Part shown: positions 20,601 through 29,944 of the stretch, piece after piece
Position numbering within the stretch: the first letter of the stretch is position 1
Layout of the letters: the number at the start of each line of letters is the position of its first letter
Assembly (NCBI RefSeq): GCF_000328475.2
Contig: NC_026479.1
Coordinates: 1,550,001 to 1,614,000 of the forward strand
Length of the DNA stretch: 64,000 bases
Direction: 5' to 3'
Source of the DNA: Mycosarcoma maydis
Taxonomy: Eukaryota > Basidiomycota > Ustilaginomycetes > Ustilaginales
The notes under the pieces: generated by a model
Told to the model about the DNA's origin: nothing
Seen by the model: only the letters and a program-made list of their open reading frames with translations
Database searches by the model: none
Translations under genes and position numbers: made by a program

Positions 20601-21669
20601 GCTTCTGCAAGATCCGATTTTGCCCGTTCGAGCACACGGACTAGTGCTATTGCGTCGTCTCGTCTCTGACGACTCCAAGAATGGAGGACAGCATGTGGAG
20701 CGTGTGGATCCCGCGCTCGTACCGGCTATCCTGGATATCTTTTTGCATGCAGTGCAGGATGAAGAGTCGTACCTATACCTGAACGCTGTCCAAGGCCTGG
20801 CGGCGCTAGCATCTAGTGGCGGTGGACAGACCATCTCGCGCTTGGTCGGGATCTATGTCGGACGAGACGACGGCTTGGCTTGGCAAGCATGGACGAGTGG
20901 TGAGGTGGAGAAGCGACTGCGCGTGGGCGAAGCGTTGCTCCAAGTGATACAGCGGTGTGGAGATGCGATGGTTGCGCATGTCGACGGTGTCGTACCGGTC
21001 TTGTTGGCAAGACTGAGGGATAGAGCGTTGCCGAATGTGCTGCGCTCTTCGTTTGTCTCGATTTTGGGGACTTTGATAGAAGCGCTTCCAACGGCGATGG
21101 TGAGCAAAGGGTATGCGCGCCAGCTGGCACAAGTGTGTATCGATATCGTGGTCATCGAGATGGTCCAGCGACCGCAGCCACCTTGGAAACGACGTGGACA
21201 GCTCAGCGTCCACGGCAAGCGAGTCACGGATGTCGACGAGCAGGAAACGGACAAGGCGGCTCAAGAGCAGCACAAGCTCGACAGCGCTACGAACAGCGAT
21301 CCCAAGATCGCGCACTTGCGTCGCGCAGCTGTGCTGCTTCTGACGCTGCTGGTACGGGGCACGCGGATGCAGCTCGAGAATCGACGCGACCCAGCGAATC
21401 CCGTAGAGAGTCTTTCGGCTTTGCGTCTGCCAGGTGGTGGTGTGCTGCCTTCGATCGACCATGCCACCACCCCAAGCGCTAGCGTCGGCTTGACCAACAA
21501 CCAGCTCTTGTTTCCATCGCAATTCTTGGCAAAACTCAAGCACGTTGCAGCTTACGTTCAAGCTGCCGACACCGACGCTGTCGTCTGCACCCATGCTCGC
21601 GACTGTCTCGAGCAACTCGAGGCGCTCGAGTTGGATCTTGTCCAGTCCGCCACCTCACTCTCCCGCTGA
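17617..21669 (+). CDS. RTP1: RTP1/TANGO6-like RNA polymerase II nuclear import factor
   Basis: A 1350-residue alpha-helical (ARM/HEAT-like) protein. The C-terminal third matches what I know of the Rtp1/TANGO6 (TMCO7) family: EALKLLQDPILPVRAHGLVLLRRLV, then PALVPAILDIFLHAVQDEESYLYLNAVQGL, then a second helical block ending IALRRAAVLLLTLLVRG-like. Yeast Rtp1 helps bring RNA polymerase II subunits into the nucleus. The middle has an acidic stretch (EDEDDEEQEELV). The first ATG is 17617; the ATG at 17758 (MTKTASSSD) is an attractive alternative because the 47 residues before it look non-conserved. No intron is needed. Family call is by motif memory and is good for the C-terminal half, weaker for the N terminus. 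Confidence 0.75.
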   Translation: MDQLLCRVGLAAPFVPVTTISPRWPLSICNVDALSQNNNGLQLRYFVMTKTASSSDASYRQSLQQSLYAARILAGSLDDELGIQKSTKSTRLGAQHQLENQAALNATLSDRLGHAVAACIQLSSFQPASDPQTATGDLALQLLSLIHANLIEKKKDADSRVVIQDERPPAFKRQGVQPKEDIGLGIKDVKLVTTLQSLAAKWALSTRINAYDKSLFSLAPKAFSQAQDKQSATKLTQHNRFQEIDQDAELQERAKARAQFNAARVDLFGVVERWMSLLATGSASATTDVVTIMLRVGIVDYLSSLLRLGFGPSTLSEPTAISQSGATPTKDTIQKHTATATTQLLRFLSTHSAMSALSTVIAHADSKLGAPSFVRAMSSRLLSAQLLRPDGVRSLFIITFGGADIADSAAQLERRGEETGTAAPGTNSLKRFEQCAKLLLTPPQGMPIEDYLPIILPNLLDILAPNLSASSAITPPPQEQMRAAGFVLTRISERYPKLFLDAMHARVYSKFNPSAETAAPAHTSDTDANTASDSIVAVSPQDLDHAISTLSSFLLFSEPSPTFFTTLFEPILPQLLTLYDYLHVPQQTAGKAKVRSLESASHTDRLKAEVSNFLKTWVRLVDAQHGAASLLGSIQAAEKGIGSEQPASDHEQGFFWSNETDGFSIRYGQDLSHNQQDISTLLQDLSLSAFAKQVSTGNDNEFDLTKIAPDLSAKLGLHPDPCLLATLLKTAGRKDLARYLLPCVLNIYTVQKSSSKARIDGVTDNSSNSKTRLVLFLQLILQLLEAFGSELLQGDVPATLAFIDFSLSTATQRQVATQQAEPTTASREFSDVDDMPFISVKSTVSKPSIPSLFNVTSDSKHDSAVRVGESDHTGDTGIESGAHDAVEDEDDEEQEELVSTALSLLLSLLECDTSLSCETQPMLLVIADKLEPLLDSSSAELRGLAKEAKLVLLARRNAIRGTEPIRNKDSISTAHTSAKALAYARAQETYQEALKLLQDPILPVRAHGLVLLRRLVSDDSKNGGQHVERVDPALVPAILDIFLHAVQDEESYLYLNAVQGLAALASSGGGQTISRLVGIYVGRDDGLAWQAWTSGEVEKRLRVGEALLQVIQRCGDAMVAHVDGVVPVLLARLRDRALPNVLRSSFVSILGTLIEALPTAMVSKGYARQLAQVCIDIVVIEMVQRPQPPWKRRGQLSVHGKRVTDVDEQETDKAAQEQHKLDSATNSDPKIAHLRRAAVLLLTLLVRGTRMQLENRRDPANPVESLSALRLPGGGVLPSIDHATTPSASVGLTNNQLLFPSQFLAKLKHVAAYVQAADTDAVVCTHARDCLEQLEALELDLVQSATSLSR

Positions 21670-21850
21670 AGCGTTTCCCGCGTCTCGCTCTATCCCTTCC
21701 TATCTCACCCATGTGCATCACCACGGATGACATTCAATCTTACTGCACATGGCGTTATGATTATCGCAGGCTGATCTAAAAATACAATCACGAATCACGA
21801 AACGTGAATCTTGAAATCTGGAACTGTGAATCGTGAATCTGAGCTCGCCG
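21670..21850. other. Convergent 3' region RTP1 / Nudix with heptamers
   Basis: Short convergent spacer. Bases 21785-21840 contain a run of diverged GTGAATC/AATCACG heptamers in both orientations. Confidence 0.6.
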
Positions 21851-22945
21851 TCATAACTTGGGCTTGATAATGGCGCCTTCCGAAGCTGACACGATGGGCG
21901 GAGCGAGCTCGAAATCCTTCTCGTCCTGGGGCTGCTCCAAATCGTCGTTTGTGCGTTCGGCTCGGTTGAAACTGAACGCATCTGGCGTTTTCAAGAACTG
22001 CATTCTCGGTTTTACCCTGAACTTTTTAACTGCCAAGGGGCTATTGAATGCCAAAGTGATTAGGTCTGCCTGACTCGGTTGGGCTGGGCTCTTTAACGAA
22101 AACTGCGGTTTTTCTCCGTACGCGATTTTGGCTGCTAGGATGAGGATGTCTGATGTCAAACCTCGGATCGGGTTTCGTTCGTCCCAAAATGTGTGTCTCC
22201 GTATACGGTAACCGCCGAGCCAAAGGATGTCGCGGCATGTGTGCCAGTCTGAGATCGGTGAGACTTCATTTGCTGGCATATGCCGTAACGCCTCCGGGTC
22301 GGGCGTCAAGGGCAGATGCAATGACCGTCGCAGGTTTCGTGGTGGATTGTGGTACAGAAACGATACAAGTGGGAGAGAGAACAGGCTGTCCACTTCTCGC
22401 GGATTCAGGTGCGGCTGAACAGTGTGATCCGTGAGCAGCACTACGAAAGGTGTCACCACCAGTTCGTTGGCTGACAGGAACGGAGGAAGCTCGCAAAGCT
22501 TGACTGCTTTGGAAGGATCGATGGGTAGACCAGTTTCCTCAAACGCTTCGCGTCGCGCTGTGTATTCCAGATCTCGATCCGTGGGTTCGAAGCGCCCACC
22601 TGGAATGGCTGTATCTCCACCATGCGACCGCAGACGAGAAGAACGCTTGGATAGAATCACATACAGCTCACCATTGCGTCCGGCAAACAGGCAGAGTAGC
22701 ACTGCTGCTCGACGGTAAGCTGGCACGGAGGAAGGACACGGCTCAGATCCAAGTTTCGGACGATAGGTCGAAAGATTCTGAAGAGCATGGATGGAATGCG
22801 AGGTGAGCCTGCCGAGCGCTTCTGGTGCAACACCGAGCGAAACCGCTGCTGCCGAGATGGTTGTCGATGGTTGCGACCCCGACGAGGAAGACGCGGATCG
22901 ATCAGGGCCAAAAAGGATGTTGTAGAGCGTCTCTTTGACCGTCAT
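21851..22945 (-). CDS. CoA-type Nudix hydrolase (PCD1/NUDT7-like)
   Basis: A 364-residue Nudix protein. The CoA-pyrophosphatase signature ILSKRSSRLRSHGGDTAIPGG (about 97-117) leads into the Nudix box whose core is ARREAFEETGL (130-140), carrying the metal-binding glutamates. Members of this subfamily hydrolyse CoA or oxidised CoA to phosphopantetheine and 3',5'-ADP, often in peroxisomes; the C terminus here (AIIKPKL) is not a clear PTS1, so location is unknown. The start is the ATG at 22945 (MTVKETLYNILFG). Length is within the range of fungal Pcd1-like proteins, with an extended C-terminal tail. Confidence 0.85.
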   Translation of the reverse strand: MTVKETLYNILFGPDRSASSSSGSQPSTTISAAAVSLGVAPEALGRLTSHSIHALQNLSTYRPKLGSEPCPSSVPAYRRAAVLLCLFAGRNGELYVILSKRSSRLRSHGGDTAIPGGRFEPTDRDLEYTARREAFEETGLPIDPSKAVKLCELPPFLSANELVVTPFVVLLTDHTVQPHLNPREVDSLFSLPLVSFLYHNPPRNLRRSLHLPLTPDPEALRHMPANEVSPISDWHTCRDILWLGGYRIRRHTFWDERNPIRGLTSDILILAAKIAYGEKPQFSLKSPAQPSQADLITLAFNSPLAVKKFRVKPRMQFLKTPDAFSFNRAERTNDDLEQPQDEKDFELAPPIVSASEGAIIKPKL

Positions 22946-23623
22946 GGTCGGCACACAAGTCTATTCAGCTTTGGTACCCTGTACAAGCGAGATGCGACGA
23001 TCGATGGTGCGAGACTCGCAAAGAATGAATCTTGTCCTCCTATGCGTGCTGACTCGACCCTATCGGGAACTGCTGCGGCTATACGATGAGCAACAGAGAA
23101 AGACGATGACGCTCGGGGTCGATTACGCCCCTGCTTACGCGCAACAAGTCACACGTGATACCTGTTCGGATAGCGCTGTTCGAGGGCGACCAAGGATAAG
23201 CGACAATGCGGCTGACAGAAGGTGAAAGCGAGAGGTCGTCACCGTCAAGTTGGACCAGGCGGTGACACGGGGTAGAAGAGTGTTGATGTTGCTCCAAGGT
23301 GTTCATAAGTTAGTCACGTAAAGCCGGTTCGCTTAGCCGATCCCGGATTCACGATTCGTGATTCTCGATCTGCGAAGCGTCGTGGCGATCAAACATCTTT
23401 TATTAAATCCCACGTCGCACGTACCACGTGCCCATGTCTCTCGTCCACGAAAATCGTGAATCGTGAATGTCCGCCGACCACTAACGCACCAACGCACGGG
23501 CTGACACCATTCGTGACCGTCTTCTTCTCGTTGTTCTTGTCCTTTCATCGTTACTCACGCAAGCACCTAGCACTGACGAGGCATCTAAAGGCAGACAGCG
23601 CTTTCGAGCATCGCGCAGCCACG
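22946..23623. other. Divergent promoter region Nudix / VPS37
   Basis: Holds CACGATTCGTGATTC-type inverted heptamers at about 23347-23365 and again at 23453-23468. The VPS37 frame is open upstream of its ATG but that stretch is not VPS37-like. Confidence 0.5.
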
Positions 23624-23748
23624 ATGACAGAATCACCAGCGTCATCATCCCTACAAACGCGTCTCACCACCACTTTCCCACAAACCGCTTCGCTCTCCAG
23701 ACAAGACCTTGAAGCGCTAGCATGTGACGATTACCCTGCATCCACATT

Positions 23749-23780
<32 letters not shown>

Positions 23781-24277
23781 CCGAATCGATTACCCCCAAC
23801 CAAGCCTACTTCGAAGCGTTCATTCACTCTCTCCCACAAACCCAATCGCTTTACCGTGCGCATGCCGATCTTCTCCGCACCAATGAGGCTAAAGCTTCGC
23901 GCAACTTGGAACGACAGGCCCCGCTTGAATCACTCCGCTCAGAGACGCAACAGCTGTTTGACCGCGCAAAGGCGTTAGAAGCCGAGTGGGCGACGAAGGA
24001 GCTTCAGCTCAACGAAGCACAGAAGAGGTTCAACCCTTCCGCACTGCACTTCCACCTGACTCAGTCAGCGAGCCAGCTGAACGATCGATCGGAACAGCTA
24101 GCAAATGCGTTTGTGGAAGGATTGCCCTATCCTCGGGACGACAGTGGTACGGCCGAGGAGGAGCTGGTGGACGAAGCGAGCTTTGTAAGGAGGTACAAGC
24201 AGCAGCGCTTGCTGTATCACAAGAGAAGATTTGTGGCGGATAGGTGGGCGAGGAATCAGGTGCATTGGACTGACTAG
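23624..24277 (+). CDS. VPS37: ESCRT-I subunit VPS37 (Mod(r) domain)
   Basis: A 217-residue protein with the Mod(r)/VPS37 fold: two long helices that insert into the ESCRT-I stalk with Vps23 and Vps28, in endosomal sorting of ubiquitinated cargo. The conserved parts are LRTNEAKASRNLE, the coiled-coil LRSETQQLFDRAKALEAEW, and the C-terminal FVRRYKQQRLLYHKRRFVADRW. Ten consecutive glutamines (CAG codons, 23750-23779) lie in the variable N-terminal linker. The start is the ATG at 23624 (MTESPASSS); the frame extends upstream without similarity. Followed 612 nt later by the secreted orphan on the same strand. Confidence 0.82.
23750..23779. repeat. CAG run, poly-Gln in VPS37
   Basis: Ten CAG codons in a row inside the VPS37 coding region, in its variable N-terminal linker. 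Confidence 0.95.
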
Positions 24278-24889
24278 CGCTCGGGATCGAAATCTCTTCC
24301 TGTAACGACTGCAATCACGACATGGGCAGCTTGTCAATGGTCTGTGTGCAAGAGGTGCTGGTCGTAAGGCCTCCGTCCTAGCCAAATGCTCGAACGCTCC
24401 GTGTAGTATTGGAGCACCGAGGTGATGAGTCACCATGTCAAATGGTTCGCTACTTCATTTCGGACAGTTTTACGCTCTTGCCGATCGTTTCGGCATGCAC
24501 ACAGGAGCCGCAAGGTGGGCGTGAGGAAGAGCATGGACAACCACCCGATGCCTCCGTATGCCGACTATCTGCTGCGCCAATTATCAGATCAGCCCACCCC
24601 CATTTCCAGGGGTGGAGCAGTGTGATCAACCAGCAGGAAAACTTCCCGAGAAGGTCCTCACATAATAAGGCCGACGAGGTTCTCGCAAGAAAGCACGGCC
24701 TTTGTTCGGTAGAGCACGCCAGTTTTCAACTTCATATGGTCCGGGCAAATTCTCGCAATCGCTTAAGGCCTTGGTTCAGTATTTAGGGACCGGTGTTTCG
24801 GCTCGAAAGATTTGACCAAGGACACCTTGTGACTTGGATCTTATCACCCGCGGTCGCAATTCCTCAGCGATACATCTTCGATACCGACC
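24278..24889. other. Intergenic VPS37 - secreted orphan
   Basis: About 610 nt; overlapping small frames with no recognised domain. Presumably 3' flank and promoter. Confidence 0.5.
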
Positions 24890-26254
24890 ATGAGGAGCAC
24901 GTTGATCTCGCTGCTCGCTCTAGCTGTACTGTGCCTCTGTGCTCGGTCCTCGCCTCTACCGCTCGCCTCCTCCTACTCATCTGGCTATACGATCCCTCGC
25001 GCGTCTGGCCGCACACCCTTATCATCGACGCTCACATCTCTCGTTAAGCGTCGACCAGGCGGCGCAGAAGCTCTCGAGTCTAGCGCTGAGAATGTCGTCT
25101 CGGCCACCAAGAACAAGGACTGGAAACGACCTGTAGTCATCACCATCTCCGGAATCGGTCTGGCTATGACGGTCGGATGGAATTACATTGCCGCCAAATC
25201 GTTCGTTTCGAATCGGAAAAAATACTACAAGGAGAAAGCAAGACTCGAACAAGAGGCGAAGAAGCCACCGCCCAAAGTGGGCGATACTGTGTGTCTCGTC
25301 GAGACGTATTCGACGAATGATCAGGTCGACGCTAGGAAGCCGAGCCAGGTCAAGGCTCCGTGTTTTGCGTTGGGTGGTCAGCCGCCGCAGCAAGCGGAGA
25401 TGGCGTCGCCAGGCGTTGATGCGCAGAACACTGCGCCGGCGAGTTCGAGTGCTGGTTTCTCTGGAGCCAGTGTTGATGGTGATGGCAGCGCACGCAGGGT
25501 TGCGAACAACGATGGCGGTGTGGTAGGTGGTCAGACATGGACAGGTCAGCAACAGCCGCAACCACCAATCGATCCTCGAGAGGTAGCAGCGGCTTATCGG
25601 TCGCACCAGCCGACCCCTGCATCTCAATCAGCCGCCACTACTACACCTGCTGCTGCCGCCGATTCGTACGACAACAATGCGGCCGCCGCCGCCGCCGCCG
25701 CTGCTGCTGCTGCTGCAGGTGGTAACATGGCCACCGGTGAACCGCTTCACAAGCGCGGCGCTCCCAGTGAACCAGGGATCAAAGCCATTGAAGAGATGGT
25801 CGAAGAAATAACACCGCGTACGCATTCGCCTCCTTCGGTGGGCTCGTCATCTTCCTCTGCCGCCTCGACCGATTCGCGCTTCCCATCTTTCCCATCGGAG
25901 AGAGAACACATCCCGCTTCTGCGACTCGAGCCCAAGTCGGGTGCGCGTCCGCGTCCGCGTCCCGGCTTCGCACTCGCGCGTGCCGAGCCTTCGATCGCGT
26001 TTGAAGACATGCACACCACCCCCCTCGCCACACACGACGCCCTGGAACAAGATGAGATAAAGCTCCATGCCAAGAACAACTTGGCAGCAAGGTGGCTAGC
26101 TCTCGCGAAAAACACCAGACAGGCGGGCGGTAAACTCTCGACCGAAGACATCACATTCGGTTTGACTGTGCTCAATACGGTCGGCAACATCCCTAGCTTG
26201 ATCTTGACGTTGATCAACGCATATAGCTATGCCGGCAACCCGAAACTTCAATGA
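24890..26254 (+). CDS. Orphan protein with signal peptide and Kex2-like sites
   Basis: A 454-residue protein I do not recognise. Residues 1-20 (MRSTLISLLALAVLCLCARS) are a classic signal peptide. LVKRR (51-55) and LHKRGAP (about 287) look like Kex2 processing sites. A hydrophobic segment (about 81-102, VVITISGIGLAMTVGWNYI) may be a membrane anchor or buried helix, followed by a basic stretch KKYYKEKARLEQEAKK. The middle is low complexity (Q/P/A, with 13 consecutive Ala from GCC/GCT codons, about 25680-25718; S-rich later). A second hydrophobic stretch lies near the C terminus (LTVLNTVGNIPSLILTLINAY). Could be secreted, cell-wall associated or an ER/vacuole membrane protein. Starting ATG chosen because it opens the signal peptide. 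Confidence 0.7.
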   Translation: MRSTLISLLALAVLCLCARSSPLPLASSYSSGYTIPRASGRTPLSSTLTSLVKRRPGGAEALESSAENVVSATKNKDWKRPVVITISGIGLAMTVGWNYIAAKSFVSNRKKYYKEKARLEQEAKKPPPKVGDTVCLVETYSTNDQVDARKPSQVKAPCFALGGQPPQQAEMASPGVDAQNTAPASSSAGFSGASVDGDGSARRVANNDGGVVGGQTWTGQQQPQPPIDPREVAAAYRSHQPTPASQSAATTTPAAAADSYDNNAAAAAAAAAAAAAGGNMATGEPLHKRGAPSEPGIKAIEEMVEEITPRTHSPPSVGSSSSSAASTDSRFPSFPSEREHIPLLRLEPKSGARPRPRPGFALARAEPSIAFEDMHTTPLATHDALEQDEIKLHAKNNLAARWLALAKNTRQAGGKLSTEDITFGLTVLNTVGNIPSLILTLINAYSYAGNPKLQ

Positions 26255-26461
26255 TTGGGCTCATGGATGGTGGATGCTCGACTTTTTGTCGAGGCCCATT
26301 CAAGCTGAACCTGAAACACGCCGAACCTGAAACACGCCGTGACGACATTCACGATTTGTAACCACACTACCTGGTCTGCATACACGACTGGTATTCTCTA
26401 GGGTACGATGTGAGAGCGACGCGTTATCTGTTTGTCACAACTGTGCATGCTGGGATGTTGT

Positions 26462-27817
26462 CTAGTTAGCAAAAGCCTGTAAGCCAGTGATACCCTTACC
26501 GAGGATGAGGGTGTGAATACCGTAACTACCCTCATACGTGTTGACCGTCTGCAGATTTTGTACATGTCTGCCGGTGTGGTACTCGTCGCTGGTAGCATTA
26601 CCACCAAAGATGTCGAGCAGACTCCTGCTCTGCTGGAGCGCCTTGTTGCAGTTGTTCCTCTTGGCGAGGCTGACCATTTCGGGGCTCCATGCGCCGGAAT
26701 CCTTCATCCTGCCTAGTTGAAGACTGCACAATAGACCGAGCGCCGCTTCGGTGGATGCGTCGGCTAGCTTCTGTTGGATCAACTGGAATGCGGCGATGGG
26801 ACGTCCGAATTGTGACCGGTCGAGGGCGTATTGTCGTGCTTCGGCAATGCACGCTTCGAGCGCGCCCATAGCTCCCCATGAGATACCGTAGCGAGCAGAA
26901 TTGAGGCATTCAAAGGGAGAGCCGAGACCGGGACGTGCGTGCGGGAGGAGCGATTCGTCACGTTTCACCTTGACGTCTTGCATAAAGATGCTCCCTGTAA
27001 CAGATGCACGCAGTTGGAGCTTGTTTTTGATCGCGGGTGCAGAGAGACCCTTGGTACCCTTTTCGACGATGAAACCTCGGATCTTGTTGTCCCACTTGCA
27101 CTTGGCCCAGATAACAAACACATGCGCATGAGGAGAATTGCTGATCCACGTCTTGCTTCCATTCAAGACAATGTGACCATCGCCCGTATCGGTGGCTGTT
27201 GTTTCCATGCTGCTCGGGTCCGAGCCGTGGTTTGGTTCGGTCAGACCAAAGCAACCGACCAATTCACCTTTGGCGAGTCTGGGGAGGTACTTTTCCTTCT
27301 GTGCGTCGCTTCCAAATTGGTTGATAGGACCCATGACCAATGAACTCTGTACTGACATGATGGATCGATAACCCGAATCCACCCTCTCGACCTCTCTTGC
27401 AATGAGGCCGTACGAAACACTGTTCACGCCGGCGCAGCCGTACCCTTCGATGGTTGATCCGAGCAATCCGAGCTCTCCGAGTGAAGGCAGGATGGTCGGA
27501 TCCCACGATTCGTTCCGGTACATCTCGGTGACTTTGGGCTTGAGCGTCTCCTGGCAGAAATCGTGCGCGGTCTGAGCGATGGCCTTTTCGTCTTCGGAAA
27601 GCTGCGTCTCGAACATCTGCATGGGATCTTGCCAGTCAAACTTGCTGAACTTGGTCATGTTGTACTGCTCGCGTGCTGTGTCTGGTGTTGTGCCGTATGG
27701 TCGGATGGGCACGCTTGAGGTGGCGGCGGTGAGAGCAACCGGAGTGGGTTTGCGCACTCCAGACGTGGCGACTGCACGTCGCAGTGCGGGGAGTGAGTTG
27801 CGAAGTGCGTTCGACAT
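26462..27817 (-). CDS. Glutaryl-CoA dehydrogenase, mitochondrial
   Basis: A 451-residue acyl-CoA dehydrogenase of the glutaryl-CoA dehydrogenase branch (glutaryl-CoA to crotonyl-CoA + CO2, lysine/tryptophan breakdown). A basic/hydroxylated N terminus ([20 protein letters not shown]) suggests mitochondrial import. Diagnostic stretches: [26 protein letters not shown], the [12 protein letters not shown] motif, [16 protein letters not shown] and [11 protein letters not shown], which carries the catalytic Glu (residue 429) in the glutaryl-CoA dehydrogenase position. The start is the ATG at 27817; the frame extends upstream only from a non-ATG codon. Single exon. Confidence 0.92.
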   Translation of the reverse strand: MSNALRNSLPALRRAVATSGVRKPTPVALTAATSSVPIRPYGTTPDTAREQYNMTKFSKFDWQDPMQMFETQLSEDEKAIAQTAHDFCQETLKPKVTEMYRNESWDPTILPSLGELGLLGSTIEGYGCAGVNSVSYGLIAREVERVDSGYRSIMSVQSSLVMGPINQFGSDAQKEKYLPRLAKGELVGCFGLTEPNHGSDPSSMETTATDTGDGHIVLNGSKTWISNSPHAHVFVIWAKCKWDNKIRGFIVEKGTKGLSAPAIKNKLQLRASVTGSIFMQDVKVKRDESLLPHARPGLGSPFECLNSARYGISWGAMGALEACIAEARQYALDRSQFGRPIAAFQLIQQKLADASTEAALGLLCSLQLGRMKDSGAWSPEMVSLAKRNNCNKALQQSRSLLDIFGGNATSDEYHTGRHVQNLQTVNTYEGSYGIHTLILGKGITGLQAFAN

Positions 27818-28989
27818 GATCGAGACGCTTATGAAAAGCTTGTGAGGTGAGTTAGGGAGAACCTTGTGAGCTGATGAGGTGGTATATGTATGCTGACCGT
27901 GTAACAAGGTCGGAAGACTTTGTCCACAGGATCAGCACAGGGTCTTGCAGCCAAAAGTACGGGGAAAAGCAGCCACACCCCATTCACCATTCGTGATTTG
28001 TCACTTGACGAGAAGCTCTGCGTTTCGCTGTAGCCCACGGTGGCGAATCGAATTTGCCGGTCAGTGCCCAATTCAGCAGCCGGACCTGTGATTCTGGTTC
28101 AATGCTCGTAAATTCACGATTCCAGCCCAAAAAAAAACGAATAATGTGAATCGTGAATCGTGAATCGTGAATCGTGAATCGTGAATCGTGAATCGTGAAT
28201 CAGCCTGCCTCTTCTCATGTCTGCTTTGGCCACGCGACTCTCCTCTCGCATCGGAGACTTTCGCACGTCACGACCGAATCACGAATGTGAATGCCGCACT
28301 TCATTACCGCACCTTTGTGTCGACTCTCACATTTCACGATTACACCGCACATCTTGCTGCTAGTCTGCTGCTATCCTTGTTGCTGCTTCAGTCACCCGCC
28401 TATTACCTATAATGTGCAAAATGTGCTCGTTAGACCTCGAAGTCTTGTCGGTGAAGCCTTGATGCAACCGTGAGTGGCTAGGTGAGGCAGTGGCAAAGTT
28501 GTGAAGCAGTCGTGAGGGAAGCGTGAAGCGTGGTGCTGTTAGGTTTGCAGCCGAAAACATTCGTGATTAAGGTGTTAACGCCGCAAGCTTGCTAAATTTC
28601 GATTTGTTGTTTCGTTTCTTGACGGCCGATGCTGTCCGACCGCTGACCCTCCTAATCGAGAAATGATTTTGCTGTACTCACGACTCACGTCTCTTTTTCT
28701 CGCCCAAAAAAGATGGCGCGAAAAGCGTATCTAAAATCGACTCTACCCGATCGTGTGGCAGTTACGGCACCAGCGGTTGGATCGTCAAGCGCGGCTACGG
28801 CGCGAATCTCAAAGAGAACACACAACGTGCAAAGTATCACTCACCACTGTCACAGACTCGTGAATCGTGAATCACGATTGTGTTACTTGCAGCTTGTCAA
28901 TAACCACGAATCACGAATTTACATGAAGCGAACCCAAGCTGAAGCTCTTCCCGATACGAGACTCTCGATACAAGACCTGGGATCGGGCG
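27818..28989. other. Intergenic, GCDH promoter / SVP26 3' flank
   Basis: About 1.2 kb; contains the longest perfect GTGAATC array of this half of the window (28146-28201) plus scattered inverted copies (28858-28878, 28903-28918). Frames here (28188..28412, 28713..29285 plus) are repeat-derived or antisense to SVP26. Confidence 0.6.
28146..28201. repeat. Heptamer array GTGAATC x8
   Basis: Eight perfect tandem copies (56 nt) in the GCDH upstream region. The same unit, read on the other strand as GATTCAC, recurs throughout the intergenic DNA. Confidence 0.95.
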
Positions 28990-29616
28990 TCACTGGACTC
29001 CTGACATGCGGCTCTGCCCAGCCACCATACCACCACTGCAACCCCACTCGGCAGCAGCAACCCTTCCGAGCAGCCTGTATACGGGGATGGACCAAACACA
29101 CACTACCAGTACGGCGCAGACCTGCAGGTTGGTCATCTCTCGCGTCGCTGGTGGCTCTGTGCTCGCCACGTCCCAGTCGAGTCTACCACCGGGCAGTCTA
29201 TGCCGATGCAAAGTGTCGTATCGATGCGTCTGCCACGCGTGCTGGCTTAGCGTGTGGTATCGGACTAGCCAGATGTGTGACGTGAGGGGGAGAAGTACGA
29301 GAGAGGCGATGCTCGTGCAGAGGCCAAGGCTAGAGGAAGCGGCAGAGTAAGGCCAGAACGGATCTCGCAGTGCAGAATAGTGCAAGGATGCAGCGATTAA
29401 AGCTGGAAGCAGCGGGGTCAACGGTACATCGTCGAGAAAGACGACTAGACCTTCGACCACCACAATGACGCCCAAGGAGCGAAGGCCGATTCGACGAGCT
29501 TTAGAGGCGTGGAACTCGATGTACTGTGAGAGCGAAAGCAGACCGAGCGTCAGGCATGCTAGGAGGCCAGCTCCTGCCGCAACGACAAAGATTGCCGTGA
29601 GTAGGTTGAGCATCAT
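28990..29616 (-). CDS. SVP26: SVP26/TEX261 family ER-Golgi membrane adaptor
   Basis: A 208-residue multi-pass membrane protein of the Svp26/TEX261 family, which loads type II membrane proteins such as glycosyltransferases into COPII vesicles. Four or five hydrophobic segments are visible: LLTAIFVVAAGAGLLACLTL, GVIVVVEGLVVFL, a central block around LGLCTSIASLVLLPL and VCAVLVVCVWSIPVYRLLG. The family pattern of an early SLSQYIEFH (yeast ISELVEEH) and a late ICVWFIPF-like motif (here VCVWSIPV) is kept. The start is the ATG at 29616 (a second ATG follows immediately). Divergent from DBP8 with 328 nt between starts. Confidence 0.78.
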   Translation of the reverse strand: MMLNLLTAIFVVAAGAGLLACLTLGLLSLSQYIEFHASKARRIGLRSLGVIVVVEGLVVFLDDVPLTPLLPALIAASLHYSALRDPFWPYSAASSSLGLCTSIASLVLLPLTSHIWLVRYHTLSQHAWQTHRYDTLHRHRLPGGRLDWDVASTEPPATREMTNLQVCAVLVVCVWSIPVYRLLGRVAAAEWGCSGGMVAGQSRMSGVQ

Positions 29617-29745
29617 GACGGCATGTCGAAGACGATCGTCGCTGCTCGTGTATAGCAGTAATCGTCAATGTCAAGCTGAGACCCAAGGTAGTGAGAGTGG
29701 AGGAGGAGTGCACGTTTCCCGTCTTCCGAGTTCCTGCTAACTTAG

Positions 29746-29782
<37 letters not shown>

Positions 29783-29944
29783 CTTTTTTCCTCTCAACGC
29801 GGCGGTTGGCGGTCGAGCTGGAAATTTTGAGTCTTGAACCCTGTTCTTCCTCTGTGACTACAGGTCGTTCTTCACATCACAGCCTTGCACGTTTGTCGAC
29901 GCATCGAGACGGTCGGTCTCACCGCCAATCACGCCAGGAACAGC
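29617..29944. promoter_or_regulatory. Bidirectional promoter SVP26/DBP8 with 35-T tract
   Basis: A 328-nt space between divergent start codons. A run of about 35 uninterrupted T lies at 29748-29782, followed by another six T after a C. Long poly(dA:dT) tracts exclude nucleosomes in fungi, so this is a plausible shared nucleosome-free core. Confidence 0.6.

Noticed and set aside
28188..28412. Small plus frame after the GTGAATC array
   Set aside because: Begins inside heptamer sequence; no domain; hydrophobic tail is a T/C-rich artefact.
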